64,000 nt of DNA, taken from the NCBI RefSeq assembly GCF_902833045.1, contig NZ_CADFDU010000013.1:124001-188000 (forward strand). The letters run 5' to 3'. Each line of letters starts with the position of its first letter. Position 1 is the stretch's first letter. Below the pieces are notes generated by a model. The model made no database searches, was not told the DNA's origin, and was given only the letters and a program-made list of their open reading frames with translations. Shown here piece after piece: positions 25,506 to 34,471 of this stretch. The position numbers were made by a program, and so were the translations under genes. The DNA comes from Burkholderia sp. BCC0322. Its GTDB lineage: Bacteria > Pseudomonadota > Gammaproteobacteria > Burkholderiales > Burkholderiaceae.

Positions 25506-26321
25506 ATGCTCGAACTCGCCAATCGCTTCATTTTCGAAGGCCACCGGATTGCCTGGGGAACGCTCGGCGAAGGCCCGCCGCTCGTGCTCGTGCACGGCAC
25601 GCCGTTTTCGTCGCAGGTGTGGCGCCGGATCGCACCGTGGCTCGCGCGACGTCATCGCGTGTTCTTCTACGACCTGCTCGGCTACGGTCAATCCGACATG
25701 CCGGACGCGGACGTGTCGCTCGGCCGCCAGAACGGGCTGTTCGCCTCGATGCTCGACGCGTGGAAAATCTCACGCCCGCGCGTGCTCGCGCACGACTACG
25801 GCGGCGCAACCGTGCTGCGTGCGCACTTCCTCGACGGGGTCGCATATGCGGACCTCACGCTCGTGAATCCGGTCGCGATCGCGCCGCAGGGTTCGCCGTT
25901 CGTGCGCCACGTCGCGCAGCACGAAGCCGCATTCACCGGATTGCCTGCGTATGCGCATCACGCGCTCGTGTCGGCCTATCTCGGCCATGCGGTCGCCCGG
26001 CCGCTGAGCGACGAGGCGCTGTCGATCTACCGTGCGCCGTGGCTCACGCCTGCCGGTCAGGCCGCGTTCTATCGCCAGATCGCGCAGATGCGCCAGCGCT
26101 ACATCGAGGAAGCCGAGGCTCGTTACGCGCCGCCGGACTTTCCGGTGCGCATCGTATGGGGCGAGGACGACGCGTGGATTCCGCTTGAACAGGGGCAGGC
26201 GCTGGCTGATCGCATCGCAAGCGGCACGCTGATCAGGGTGCCCGGTGCAGGCCACCTGGTGCAGGAAGATGCGCCGGAGGCGATCGTCGCGGCGGTGCTC
26301 GACAGGCCAGGGCAAGGTTGA
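25506..26321 (+). CDS. Alpha/beta-fold hydrolase
   Basis: 271 residues. The fold markers are LVLVHGTPFSSQVWRRIAPWL (oxyanion HG), DLLGYGQSD, and AHDYGGATVLRAHFL, in which the nucleophile elbow is H-D-Y-G-G: Asp replaces the usual Ser, as in haloalkane dehalogenases and fluoroacetate dehalogenases. A late acidic residue lies in VWGEDDAWIP and the catalytic His in GAGHLVQEDAP. A dehalogenase- or epoxide-hydrolase-like activity is thus more likely than a serine esterase, but the substrate is unknown. The ATG follows a CGGAGAGG ribosome site. Confidence 0.88.
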   Translation: MLELANRFIFEGHRIAWGTLGEGPPLVLVHGTPFSSQVWRRIAPWLARRHRVFFYDLLGYGQSDMPDADVSLGRQNGLFASMLDAWKISRPRVLAHDYGGATVLRAHFLDGVAYADLTLVNPVAIAPQGSPFVRHVAQHEAAFTGLPAYAHHALVSAYLGHAVARPLSDEALSIYRAPWLTPAGQAAFYRQIAQMRQRYIEEAEARYAPPDFPVRIVWGEDDAWIPLEQGQALADRIASGTLIRVPGAGHLVQEDAPEAIVAAVLDRPGQG

Positions 26322-26358
26322 CGCCCGCCGTACCGCATGCCGCTTTTCGCCTGTCGCG

Positions 26359-27117
26359 TCAGAACACCGGCACGCCCTGCGCAAGCGTCGAGATGAACTT
26401 CGCGGTGCGCGGATCGCGCGGGTCGCCGAACAGGTCGCGCGATGCACCGGCTTCGACGACGCGCCCCTCCGCGAGAAACACCGCGTCGTGCGCGATCGAC
26501 GCGGCCAGGCGCAGGTCGTGGGTGGCCATCAGCATCGTCGTGCCTTCGCGTGCAAGCTGGCGCAGCACCTCGACCACTTCGACGGACAACTCCGGATCGA
26601 GTGCCGACGTCGGCTCGTCGCACAACAGCACCTGCGGCGACGGCGCGAGCGCACGTGCGATCGCAACGCGCTGCTGCTGGCCGCCCGACAGCGTGCCGGG
26701 CCAGGCGTCGGCCTTGTCCGCGATGCCGACCTTCTCGAGCAGCGCGAGCGCGCGTTCGCGGGCTCGCTCTCGCGGCCAGCGCTGCACGGTGACGAGCCCT
26801 TCCATCACGTTCTGCACGACACTCAGGTGCGGAAACAGCTGGAAGTTCTGAAACACCATGCCGGTCTGGCGGCGCACGGCGAACACGGCGTCACGCGCCA
26901 GGCGGTACGCCGGCGAGAAGTCGATGCGTGCATCGCCGACCGTCAGCGTGCCAGCCTCGGGCACTTCGAGCAGGTTCACGCAACGCAGCAGCGTGCTCTT
27001 GCCGCTACCGGATGGCCCGATCAGCGCCGTCACGCTGCCGGGCTGCAACGCGAGGTCGATCCCGTGCAACACACGATGCGCGCCAAACGACTTGTCGATG
27101 CGTTCGAGCCGGATCAT
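26359..27117 (-). CDS. Amino-acid ABC transporter ATP-binding protein
   Basis: 252 residues from the ATG at 27117 (MIRLERIDKSFGAHRVLHG), overlapping the permease stop by four bases. It has a complete ABC ATPase: Walker A GPSGSGKSTLLRC, Q-loop MVFQNFQLFPHLSVVQNV, signature LSGGQQQRVAIARAL, Walker B VLLCDEPTSALDPEL and the H-loop MATHDLRLA. The type is that of polar amino-acid uptake systems (GlnQ/TcyC-like). It forms a leftward three-gene unit with a permease and binding protein. Confidence 0.94.
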   Translation of the reverse strand: MIRLERIDKSFGAHRVLHGIDLALQPGSVTALIGPSGSGKSTLLRCVNLLEVPEAGTLTVGDARIDFSPAYRLARDAVFAVRRQTGMVFQNFQLFPHLSVVQNVMEGLVTVQRWPRERARERALALLEKVGIADKADAWPGTLSGGQQQRVAIARALAPSPQVLLCDEPTSALDPELSVEVVEVLRQLAREGTTMLMATHDLRLAASIAHDAVFLAEGRVVEAGASRDLFGDPRDPRTAKFISTLAQGVPVF

Positions 27118-27794
27118 CGCCACTCCGCCTGGAACAGCGCGTGACGACCGAAGCGAATTTCGAGGCGACGCTGCAGCGTCGACAGCACCGAACTGAGCAG
27201 CAGATAGATCAGCGCGGCTTCCGTATAGAGAATCATCGGCTCGTAGGTCACGGCTGCGATCCGCTGCGCGGCCTGGAAGATCTCCGGCACGGTCAGCACG
27301 GCCGCGAGCGATGTGTCCTTCACGAGCGAAATGAACGAATTCGACAGCGCCGGCAGCGCGACGCGCGCGGCCTGCGGCAGGATCGCGCGGCGCAGCGCCT
27401 GCGGCCGCGTCATCGCCATCGAGTACGCGGCTTCCCACTGCCCCTTCGGAATCGATTCGATCACGCCGCGGATCACCTCGGCGTTGTACGCGCCGACGTT
27501 CAGCGAGAAGCCGATCACCGCGGCCGTCAGCGGATCGAGCACGATGCCGACGCTCGGCAGGCCGTAGAAGATCACGAACAGCTGCACGAGCAGCGGCGAA
27601 CCGCGAAACAGCCAGATGTAGAAGCGCACGGCGGCTTGCGCCCAGCGCGGCCCGAACAGCCGCGTGAGCGCCGCGCCGAATGCGAGCAGCAGGCCGATCG
27701 CGAACGACGCGAGCGTGAGCGGCACCGTGAACACGAGCCCCGCGACGAGCAGGGGCCGCAGCGATTCCGCCATCAGGTGAAGCCAGGCCGGCAT
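27114..27794 (-). CDS. Amino-acid ABC transporter permease
   Basis: 226 residues, four to five transmembrane segments, His/Glu/Gln/Arg-opine family. The permease signature is EVIRGVIESIPKGQWEAAYSMAMTRPQALRRAILPQAARVALP, the cytoplasmic EAA loop that contacts the ATPase. It lies between the binding protein gene (14-base gap) and the ATPase gene (4-base overlap). Confidence 0.93.
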   Translation of the reverse strand: MPAWLHLMAESLRPLLVAGLVFTVPLTLASFAIGLLLAFGAALTRLFGPRWAQAAVRFYIWLFRGSPLLVQLFVIFYGLPSVGIVLDPLTAAVIGFSLNVGAYNAEVIRGVIESIPKGQWEAAYSMAMTRPQALRRAILPQAARVALPALSNSFISLVKDTSLAAVLTVPEIFQAAQRIAAVTYEPMILYTEAALIYLLLSSVLSTLQRRLEIRFGRHALFQAEWR

Positions 27795-27808
27795 CGTTCA
27801 GCCTCGCG

Positions 27809-28591
27809 TCACGGCTGCGACACGTCGCGGCCGAAATACTTCTGCGAGATCTTCGCGTAGGTGCCGTCGGCCTTGATGTCCGCGAGCGCCTTGTCGATCG
27901 CGGCCACCAGCGCCGGGCTGCCCTTGCGCAGCAGCACGCCCGATGCGTCGCTCGCGCCCCCCGTGTCGGTCGCCGCGATCTTCAGTTTCGCGTCGGGCTT
28001 GTGCTTGCGGAAATCGAGGTACGACAGCGAATCGTTGATCGTCGCGTCGACGCGCCCCGAGCTGAGCAGGTCGATCGATTCGTTGAAGCCCTGCACGGGC
28101 ACGACGTCCGCGCCGTGCGCGGCCGCGAGCTTGCCGAAATTGCTGGTCAGCGTGTTCGCGGATTTCTTGCCCTTGAGATCGTCGAACGAGCGGATCGTCG
28201 TGTTGTCCGCGCGCACGATCAGCACCGCGCGCGACGTGATGTACGGCGTCGAGAAATCGTATTTCGCCTTGCGTGCATCGGTGATCGACACTTCATTGAC
28301 GACCGCGTCGTAGCGGTTCACGTCGAGGCCCGCGATCAGCCCGTCCCACTTTCCTTCGACGAACTGCGGCTTCACGCCGAGGCGCTGCGCGATCGCGGTC
28401 GCGATGTCGACATCGAAGCCCGTCAGCTTGCCGGTTTCGTCGTGGTACGTGAACGGCGCGTACGTGCCTTCGGTACCGACCCGGAACACGCCGGAAGACT
28501 TGATCTGCGACAGGTCGTCGGCAGCCAGTGCGCCCGTGACCGAAACGGCCTGCAGCATGGCAACGACCAGGATGGAGCGAAGGAATTTCAT
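27809..28591 (-). CDS. Periplasmic amino-acid-binding protein (cystine-type ABC transporter)
   Basis: 260 residues from the ATG at 28591. The signal peptide is ILVVAMLQAVSVTGALAADD (cleavage after ~residue 23). The mature protein is a type 2 solute-binding fold with GTEGTYAPFTYHDETGKLTGFDVDIA and GKWDGLIAGLDVNRYDAVVNEV, closest in pattern to the cystine-binding FliY/TcyA group. It is the first gene of the leftward importer unit, so it is expected to be the most abundant product. The ligand is inferred from similarity only; phosphonate uptake is not supported despite the neighbouring phn genes. Confidence 0.9.
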   Translation of the reverse strand: MKFLRSILVVAMLQAVSVTGALAADDLSQIKSSGVFRVGTEGTYAPFTYHDETGKLTGFDVDIATAIAQRLGVKPQFVEGKWDGLIAGLDVNRYDAVVNEVSITDARKAKYDFSTPYITSRAVLIVRADNTTIRSFDDLKGKKSANTLTSNFGKLAAAHGADVVPVQGFNESIDLLSSGRVDATINDSLSYLDFRKHKPDAKLKIAATDTGGASDASGVLLRKGSPALVAAIDKALADIKADGTYAKISQKYFGRDVSQP

Positions 28592-28726
28592 GGTGCGGAC
28601 CCCGAATGATTGGACGGAATTTTCCCGCGGCACATGGATGCCGTTCGAGAGGTCCGCGAATTCTACCGACGCGCCGGGGCCCGGCAAAAACGCAAATCGG
28701 CTATCGATATGAGCCGATCGAATAAC

Positions 28727-28756
28727 GCGCGCACCGGCTGCGAAACCGGTGCGCGC
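28727..28756 (-). terminator. GC-rich hairpin after phnY
   Basis: An 11-bp perfect stem GCGCGCACCGG / CCGGTGCGCGC with an eight-base loop lies 15 bases beyond the phnY stop on the minus strand, followed by GTTATT. It separates the phosphonate genes from the ABC operon. A second 7-bp hairpin (ATCGGCT/AGCCGAT, 28696-28719) lies in the ABC operon leader. Confidence 0.65.
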
Positions 28757-28770
28757 GGCTGACACGCCAC

Positions 28771-30225
28771 TTACCACGGCAGCGAATACGTCTTCGTATT
28801 CGTGAAGCTCTTCATCGCTTCCTGCACGCCCTCCTTGTAGCCGAGCCCCGAATCCTTCACGCCGCCGAACGGCGTCAGTTCGAGCCGGTAACCCGGCACT
28901 TCGCGCACGTTCACGCTGCCGACTTCCAGCTCGGTGATGAAGCGCGTGATGGTGTCGAAGCGGTTCGTGCAGACCGACGACGACAGCGCATAGTCGGTGC
29001 TGTTCGACATCCGGATCGCTTCGTCGATGTTGCTGAAGCGCATGATCGGCGACACCGGGCCGAAGGTTTCGTATTTCACGAGCGGCATGTCGGGCGTCAC
29101 GCGGTCGATCACCGTCGGCGAATACAGCGCGCCGTCGCGCACGTTGCCGACCAGGAGCCGTGCACCGCGCGCGATCGCATCGTTCACCTGCTGCTCGCAG
29201 AACTTCGCGGCCGCCTCGTCGATCACCGTGCCCATGTCGACCGACGGATCGGCGGGATTGCCGTACGACCACGCCTTGGTTTTCTCGACCACGAGCGCCG
29301 TGAAGCGATCGGCCACCGACTCGTGCACGAGCATCCGCTTGATCGCCGTGCAGCGCTGGCCCGAGTTTTTATACGAACCCGACACCGCGAGCGTGCTCGC
29401 TTCGTCGAGATCGGCGTCCTCCATCACGATGATCGGATCGTTGCCGCCGAGTTCGAGCACCGCCCGCCGGTAGCCCATCCGCGATGCAATCGACTTGCCG
29501 ATCGATACGCCGCCCGTGAACGTGATCAGGTCGATCGCCGGGTTCGTGATCAGCTCGTCGGCAATCTCCTGCGGGTCGCCGGTGACGACCTGCAGCATCT
29601 GCGGCGGCAGGCCGGCTTCGTACAGGATGTCCGCGAACAGGTAGCACGACAGCGGCACCTTTTCCGACGGCTTCACGACGATCCGGTTGTTGGTCGCGAC
29701 CGACGGCACGATCTTGTGCGCGACCTGGTTCATCGGGTGGTTGAACGGCGTGATCGCCGAAATCACGCCGAGCAGCGGGTCGCGCTGCGTGTATACGCGG
29801 CGCTTCTTGCCGTGCGGGGTCAGGTCGCACGAGAAGATCTGACCGTCGTCCTTCAGCACTTCACCGGCGCCGAACGTCAGCACGTCGGCCACGCGGCCGG
29901 CTTCGTATGTCGTGTCCTTGACGCACAGCCCGGACTCGGCCGTGATCAACGCTGCAATCTCGGCGGTGCGCGAACGCACGATGTCGGCCGCGCGACGCAG
30001 GATCGCGGCCCGATCGTGACGCGTGAGCGTCGGCCGGTATGCACGCGCGGCCGCGAAGGCACGCCGCACGTCGTCCAGTGTCGCCTTCGGCACGGTGCCG
30101 ACCAGCGAGCCGTCGTACGGGTTGCGCACTTCGATTACCGCATCCCGATGAATCCGTTCGCCGTCGATTCGCAGTGCTTCGCGACGAATCTCGCGGACGT
30201 CCGTCGATGCCGCAATGGCGTTCAT
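28771..30225 (-). CDS. phnY: Phosphonoacetaldehyde dehydrogenase (PhnY-type aldehyde dehydrogenase)
   Basis: 484 residues from the ATG at 30225. NAD-dependent aldehyde dehydrogenase fold: SAITPFNHPMNQVAHK, the IVVKPSEKVPLSCY cofactor loop, FTGGVSIGKSIA, the general base in ELGGNDPIIVMEDADLDEA, and the catalytic Cys in NSGQRCTAIKRML. The family oxidises phosphonoacetaldehyde to phosphonoacetate. The specific call depends on the gene lying 29 bases downstream of phosphonoacetate hydrolase (phnA) on the same strand, as in characterised 2-aminoethylphosphonate pathways. A generic succinate-semialdehyde-type dehydrogenase is the alternative. Confidence 0.88.
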   Translation of the reverse strand: MNAIAASTDVREIRREALRIDGERIHRDAVIEVRNPYDGSLVGTVPKATLDDVRRAFAAARAYRPTLTRHDRAAILRRAADIVRSRTAEIAALITAESGLCVKDTTYEAGRVADVLTFGAGEVLKDDGQIFSCDLTPHGKKRRVYTQRDPLLGVISAITPFNHPMNQVAHKIVPSVATNNRIVVKPSEKVPLSCYLFADILYEAGLPPQMLQVVTGDPQEIADELITNPAIDLITFTGGVSIGKSIASRMGYRRAVLELGGNDPIIVMEDADLDEASTLAVSGSYKNSGQRCTAIKRMLVHESVADRFTALVVEKTKAWSYGNPADPSVDMGTVIDEAAAKFCEQQVNDAIARGARLLVGNVRDGALYSPTVIDRVTPDMPLVKYETFGPVSPIMRFSNIDEAIRMSNSTDYALSSSVCTNRFDTITRFITELEVGSVNVREVPGYRLELTPFGGVKDSGLGYKEGVQEAMKSFTNTKTYSLPW

Positions 30226-30254
30226 GAGTGTGTCCCCTTGCGGATGCGTGTGCA

Positions 30255-31679
<1,425 letters not shown>

Positions 31680-31705
31680 TCACGGACAAGGGCGAAGATG
31701 ATTCG

Positions 31706-31927
31706 AACGACGATTTCAAGCGGTTTTATCGGGAGGTCGGAAAGCGCGGCGACGTTCCGTATCCAGGCAAGCTCACCGAAACCGGGACGTTGCGCGCCGG
31801 GTGCATCGGCCATGTCGGCGACGCCGGCATCCCGGGCGCCGTCGCGGCAATCGCCGACACGTTGCGGGCGATGGGCGTACGTCGCGTGGTGTTGGCCGAA
31901 GCGCCGGCCCGACGTGACGTGACATGA
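31706..31927 (+). pseudogene. phnW: 3' remnant of 2-aminoethylphosphonate:pyruvate transaminase
   Basis: The frame translates to a C-terminal PhnW-like segment of about 73 residues: [20 protein letters not shown], then [21 protein letters not shown] and [19 protein letters not shown], ending in a TGA. In intact PhnW (~360-370 residues) this is the last fifth, with the YPGKL and the R-x-GCIGH motif near the phosphonate-binding Arg. No N-terminal part, PLP-lysine region or start with a ribosome site is present; upstream sequence is the divergent phnA promoter region. It is therefore a truncated relic in the same orientation as the following FAD oxidoreductase. Confidence 0.8.
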
Positions 31928-32042
31928 AGCAATGCACCCGGCCGCGCGGCCATGCGCGGCCGACACCTCCGTATGTCGCCACGCGGCGGCCCGCTTTTCC
32001 CGCCGTGTGCGCACGGCTCGCCCCTTATTGAAGAAACACCCG

Positions 32043-33431
32043 ATGCGACCCTTCTGGATCGAACAAGCGCTGTTCAACGACGGCGATCTCGCCCCCGCAC
32101 TGCAAGGCGCGACGCAGGCCGACGTGTGCATCGTCGGCGGCGGCTTCACCGGGCTCTGGACCGCGATCCAGGCGAAGCAGCAGCATCCCGCGCTCGACAT
32201 CGCGATCGTCGAGGCCGACCTGTGCGGCGCCGGCGCGAGCGGTCGCAACGGCGGCTGCCTGCTCACGTGGTCCGCAAAATTCCTGACGCTGCGGCGGCTG
32301 TTCGGCGAAGCCGAGGCGATCCGGCTCGTCAAGGCATCCGAAGCGGCCGTGCAGCACATCGCCGATTTCTGCCGCACGCACGACATCGATGCCGAGCTGC
32401 GGCTCGACGGTACGCTGTACACCGCGACGTCGCGCGCGCAGGTCGGCACGCTCACGCCGGTACTCGACGCGCTCGCCGCATGCGGCATCCACAGCTACGA
32501 GCCGCTGCCGCCCGCCGAAGTCGCGCGCCGCTCGGGTTCCGCGCGCAATCTCGACGGCGTCTACTCGCCGATCGCCGCGACCGTGCATCCCGGCAAGCTC
32601 GTGCGCGGGCTGCGCCGCGTCGCGCTCGCGATGGGTATCCGGATCTACGAACGCACGCCGATGCTCGACTTCACGCCCGGGCAGCCGGCCGTCGTGCGCA
32701 CGCCGTCCGGCAGCGTGCGCGCGGGCAAGCTCGTGTTCGCGATCAACGCGTGGATGGCGAGCCGCTTCCCGCAGTTCGAGCGCACGATCGCGGTCGTGTC
32801 GAGCGACATGGTCATCACCGAGAAATGCCCGGAACTGCTCGCGAAGACCGGGCTCGTGGACGGCGTGTCGGTGCTCGATTCACGGATCTTCGTCTACTAC
32901 TACCGCACCACCGCCGACGGGCGGCTGATGCTCGGCAAGGGCGGCAACACGTTCTCGTGGCGCAACCGCATCGCGCCTGTGTTCGACCAGCGCTCGCCGT
33001 ACGAGGCGCAGCTCACGCAAAGCCTGCGCGCGTTCTTTCCGTCGCTCGCGGGCGTACCGGTCACGGCGAGCTGGAACGGGCCGTCGGATCGCTCGGTCAC
33101 CGGCTTCCCGTTCTTCGGCCGCCTCGACGACGCGCCGAACGTGTTCTACGGCTTCGGCTACTCGGGTAACGGCGTGGGGCCGACCTACATGGGCGGGCAA
33201 ATCCTGTCGTCGCTTGTCCTCGGCCTCGACAACGCGTGGACGCGCAGCCCGCTCGTGCGCGGCCCGCTTGGAGCGTTCCCGCCGGAGCCGATCCGCTATG
33301 TCGGCGCGCACGTCGTGCGCAATGCGATCCGCCGCAAGGAACGTGCGGAGGACGAGAGCCGGCGGCCGTCGGCGGTCGACACATGGCTCGCAAAACTCGC
33401 GAGCGCGGCCGGGAAGGCCGACAAGGCGTGA
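32043..33431 (+). CDS. FAD-dependent oxidoreductase, phosphonate-locus type
   Basis: 462 residues from the ATG at 32043. The DAO-superfamily fold has the FAD dinucleotide motif VCIVGGGFTGLWTAIQAKQQ at ~residues 27-46, then ASGRNGGCLLTW and a C-terminal GFGYSGNGVGPTYMGGQ flavin-contact motif. Relatives include glycine oxidases and N-methylated aminoethylphosphonate oxidases (PbfC/PbfD type) that release phosphonoacetaldehyde. Its place beside phnA, phnY and a phnW relic suggests it feeds phosphonoacetaldehyde into the pathway, but this is inference. It has no signal peptide. Confidence 0.82.
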   Translation: MRPFWIEQALFNDGDLAPALQGATQADVCIVGGGFTGLWTAIQAKQQHPALDIAIVEADLCGAGASGRNGGCLLTWSAKFLTLRRLFGEAEAIRLVKASEAAVQHIADFCRTHDIDAELRLDGTLYTATSRAQVGTLTPVLDALAACGIHSYEPLPPAEVARRSGSARNLDGVYSPIAATVHPGKLVRGLRRVALAMGIRIYERTPMLDFTPGQPAVVRTPSGSVRAGKLVFAINAWMASRFPQFERTIAVVSSDMVITEKCPELLAKTGLVDGVSVLDSRIFVYYYRTTADGRLMLGKGGNTFSWRNRIAPVFDQRSPYEAQLTQSLRAFFPSLAGVPVTASWNGPSDRSVTGFPFFGRLDDAPNVFYGFGYSGNGVGPTYMGGQILSSLVLGLDNAWTRSPLVRGPLGAFPPEPIRYVGAHVVRNAIRRKERAEDESRRPSAVDTWLAKLASAAGKADKA

Positions 33432-33468
33432 CGACGCGTTGACCTGCAGGACCTGACGATGCAATGAC

Positions 33469-33495
33469 AAAGGGACGCTGAAAAGCGTCCCTTTG
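33469..33495. terminator. Terminator between FAD oxidoreductase and GntR gene
   Basis: An 11-bp perfect stem AAAGGGACGCT / AGCGTCCCTTT with a GAAA loop serves two convergent genes. T-runs flank both sides. Confidence 0.85.
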
Positions 33496-33538
33496 CTTTG
33501 TGCGGTGCGCGGCGACCCGCGCGGGCATTGCCGGCCGC

Positions 33539-34267
33539 TTACGCGCGCACGGTTTTCTCCCGCGCCGCCTTGCCTGCTGCCGGCAGCCCCTGTTCATGCG
33601 TGCGGCGCATCCGCGCGAGTCCGTGCGCGACGTGCTCGCGCACCAGCGCGACGGCCTGCTCCTCGTCACCACCCGCGAGCGCCTGCACGATCCTGTCGTG
33701 CTCGGCCGCGGACACGGCGATCGCATCCTCCTCGGCCTCGATCGCCGCCTGGCGCAGCAGGCCGAGCTGGCGCACGAGCCGGCGGTAGGTATCGGTGAGG
33801 TGCGTATTGCCGACGCCAACCACCATCGCGTCGTGGAACTGCACGTTCAGCTCGGTGTAGCGCGTGACGTTGTGCGTCTTCGCGGCGTCCTTCATCGACT
33901 GGACGATGCCCTTCAGCACCTTCAGCGTGTCGGGCGAGATGCGCTTTGCGAGTGCACGCGCGACCGACTCGTCGAGCATCGCGCGCACTTCGTAGATCTC
34001 CTCGGCCTCGCGCAGCGGCACGATGCGCACGGTCACGCCGCGGTTCTTCTCGTTGTGCAGCAGGCCGGCCTGTTCGAGCGCGCGGAATGCTTCGCGCACG
34101 GGGCCGCGCGACACGTTCAGCTTGGTCGCGATCTCGACTTCGTTGAGCTTCTCGCCGGGAGCGTATTCGCCGGAGACGATCGCGCGCTCGAGCATGTCCT
34201 GGACGATCATCGCGAGCGACTGGCTTTGCAGGAGTTCGATGGCGCTGAGCGCGTTCGGGGCTGTCAT
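33539..34267 (-). CDS. GntR-family regulator, FCD domain, phosphonate locus
   Basis: 242 residues from the ATG at 34267. The winged helix (SQSLAMIVQDMLERAIVSGEYAPGEKLNEVEIATKLNVSRG in overview, ~residues 15-80) is followed by an all-helical FCD ligand domain (YEVRAMLDESVARALA, FHDAMVVG). The pattern matches GntR regulators described as phosphonate-utilisation associated in Burkholderia. It probably represses phnA-phnY and/or the FAD oxidoreductase; the ligand could be a phosphonate or its aldehyde. A strong own promoter is visible upstream. Confidence 0.85.
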   Translation of the reverse strand: MTAPNALSAIELLQSQSLAMIVQDMLERAIVSGEYAPGEKLNEVEIATKLNVSRGPVREAFRALEQAGLLHNEKNRGVTVRIVPLREAEEIYEVRAMLDESVARALAKRISPDTLKVLKGIVQSMKDAAKTHNVTRYTELNVQFHDAMVVGVGNTHLTDTYRRLVRQLGLLRQAAIEAEEDAIAVSAAEHDRIVQALAGGDEEQAVALVREHVAHGLARMRRTHEQGLPAAGKAAREKTVRA

Positions 34268-34327
34268 GGTCGGGCAGGCAGCAAGGCTGCGGTAGAGAAC
34301 GAGGGCGCCATGTCGGCGAATGATCCT

Positions 34328-34356
34328 TCTATACCGTCGGCCCGACACATTGTCAA
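34328..34356 (-). promoter_or_regulatory. Promoter of the GntR gene
   Basis: TTGACA and TATAGA on the minus strand are separated by 17 bases, about 60 bases before the start codon. The 10 bases around the -35 (ATTGTCAACA on the plus strand, 34349-34358) are identical to those of the phnA promoter (31594-31603). Confidence 0.7.
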
Positions 34357-34471
34357 CAGTTTTCAGTTTCCAAAGACCCATTCCGCCTGCCGGAATGCAA
34401 CCTGGACGCAGCCGGCGCGCGGCGGGCCAACCTCGCCCGCCTCGCCCGCCTCGTGCGACGCGTGCCGGCCG

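Noticed and set aside
26359-28591. ABC importer considered as the phosphonate transporter
   Set aside because: The binding protein has polar-amino-acid/cystine motifs, and a hairpin separates it from phnY.
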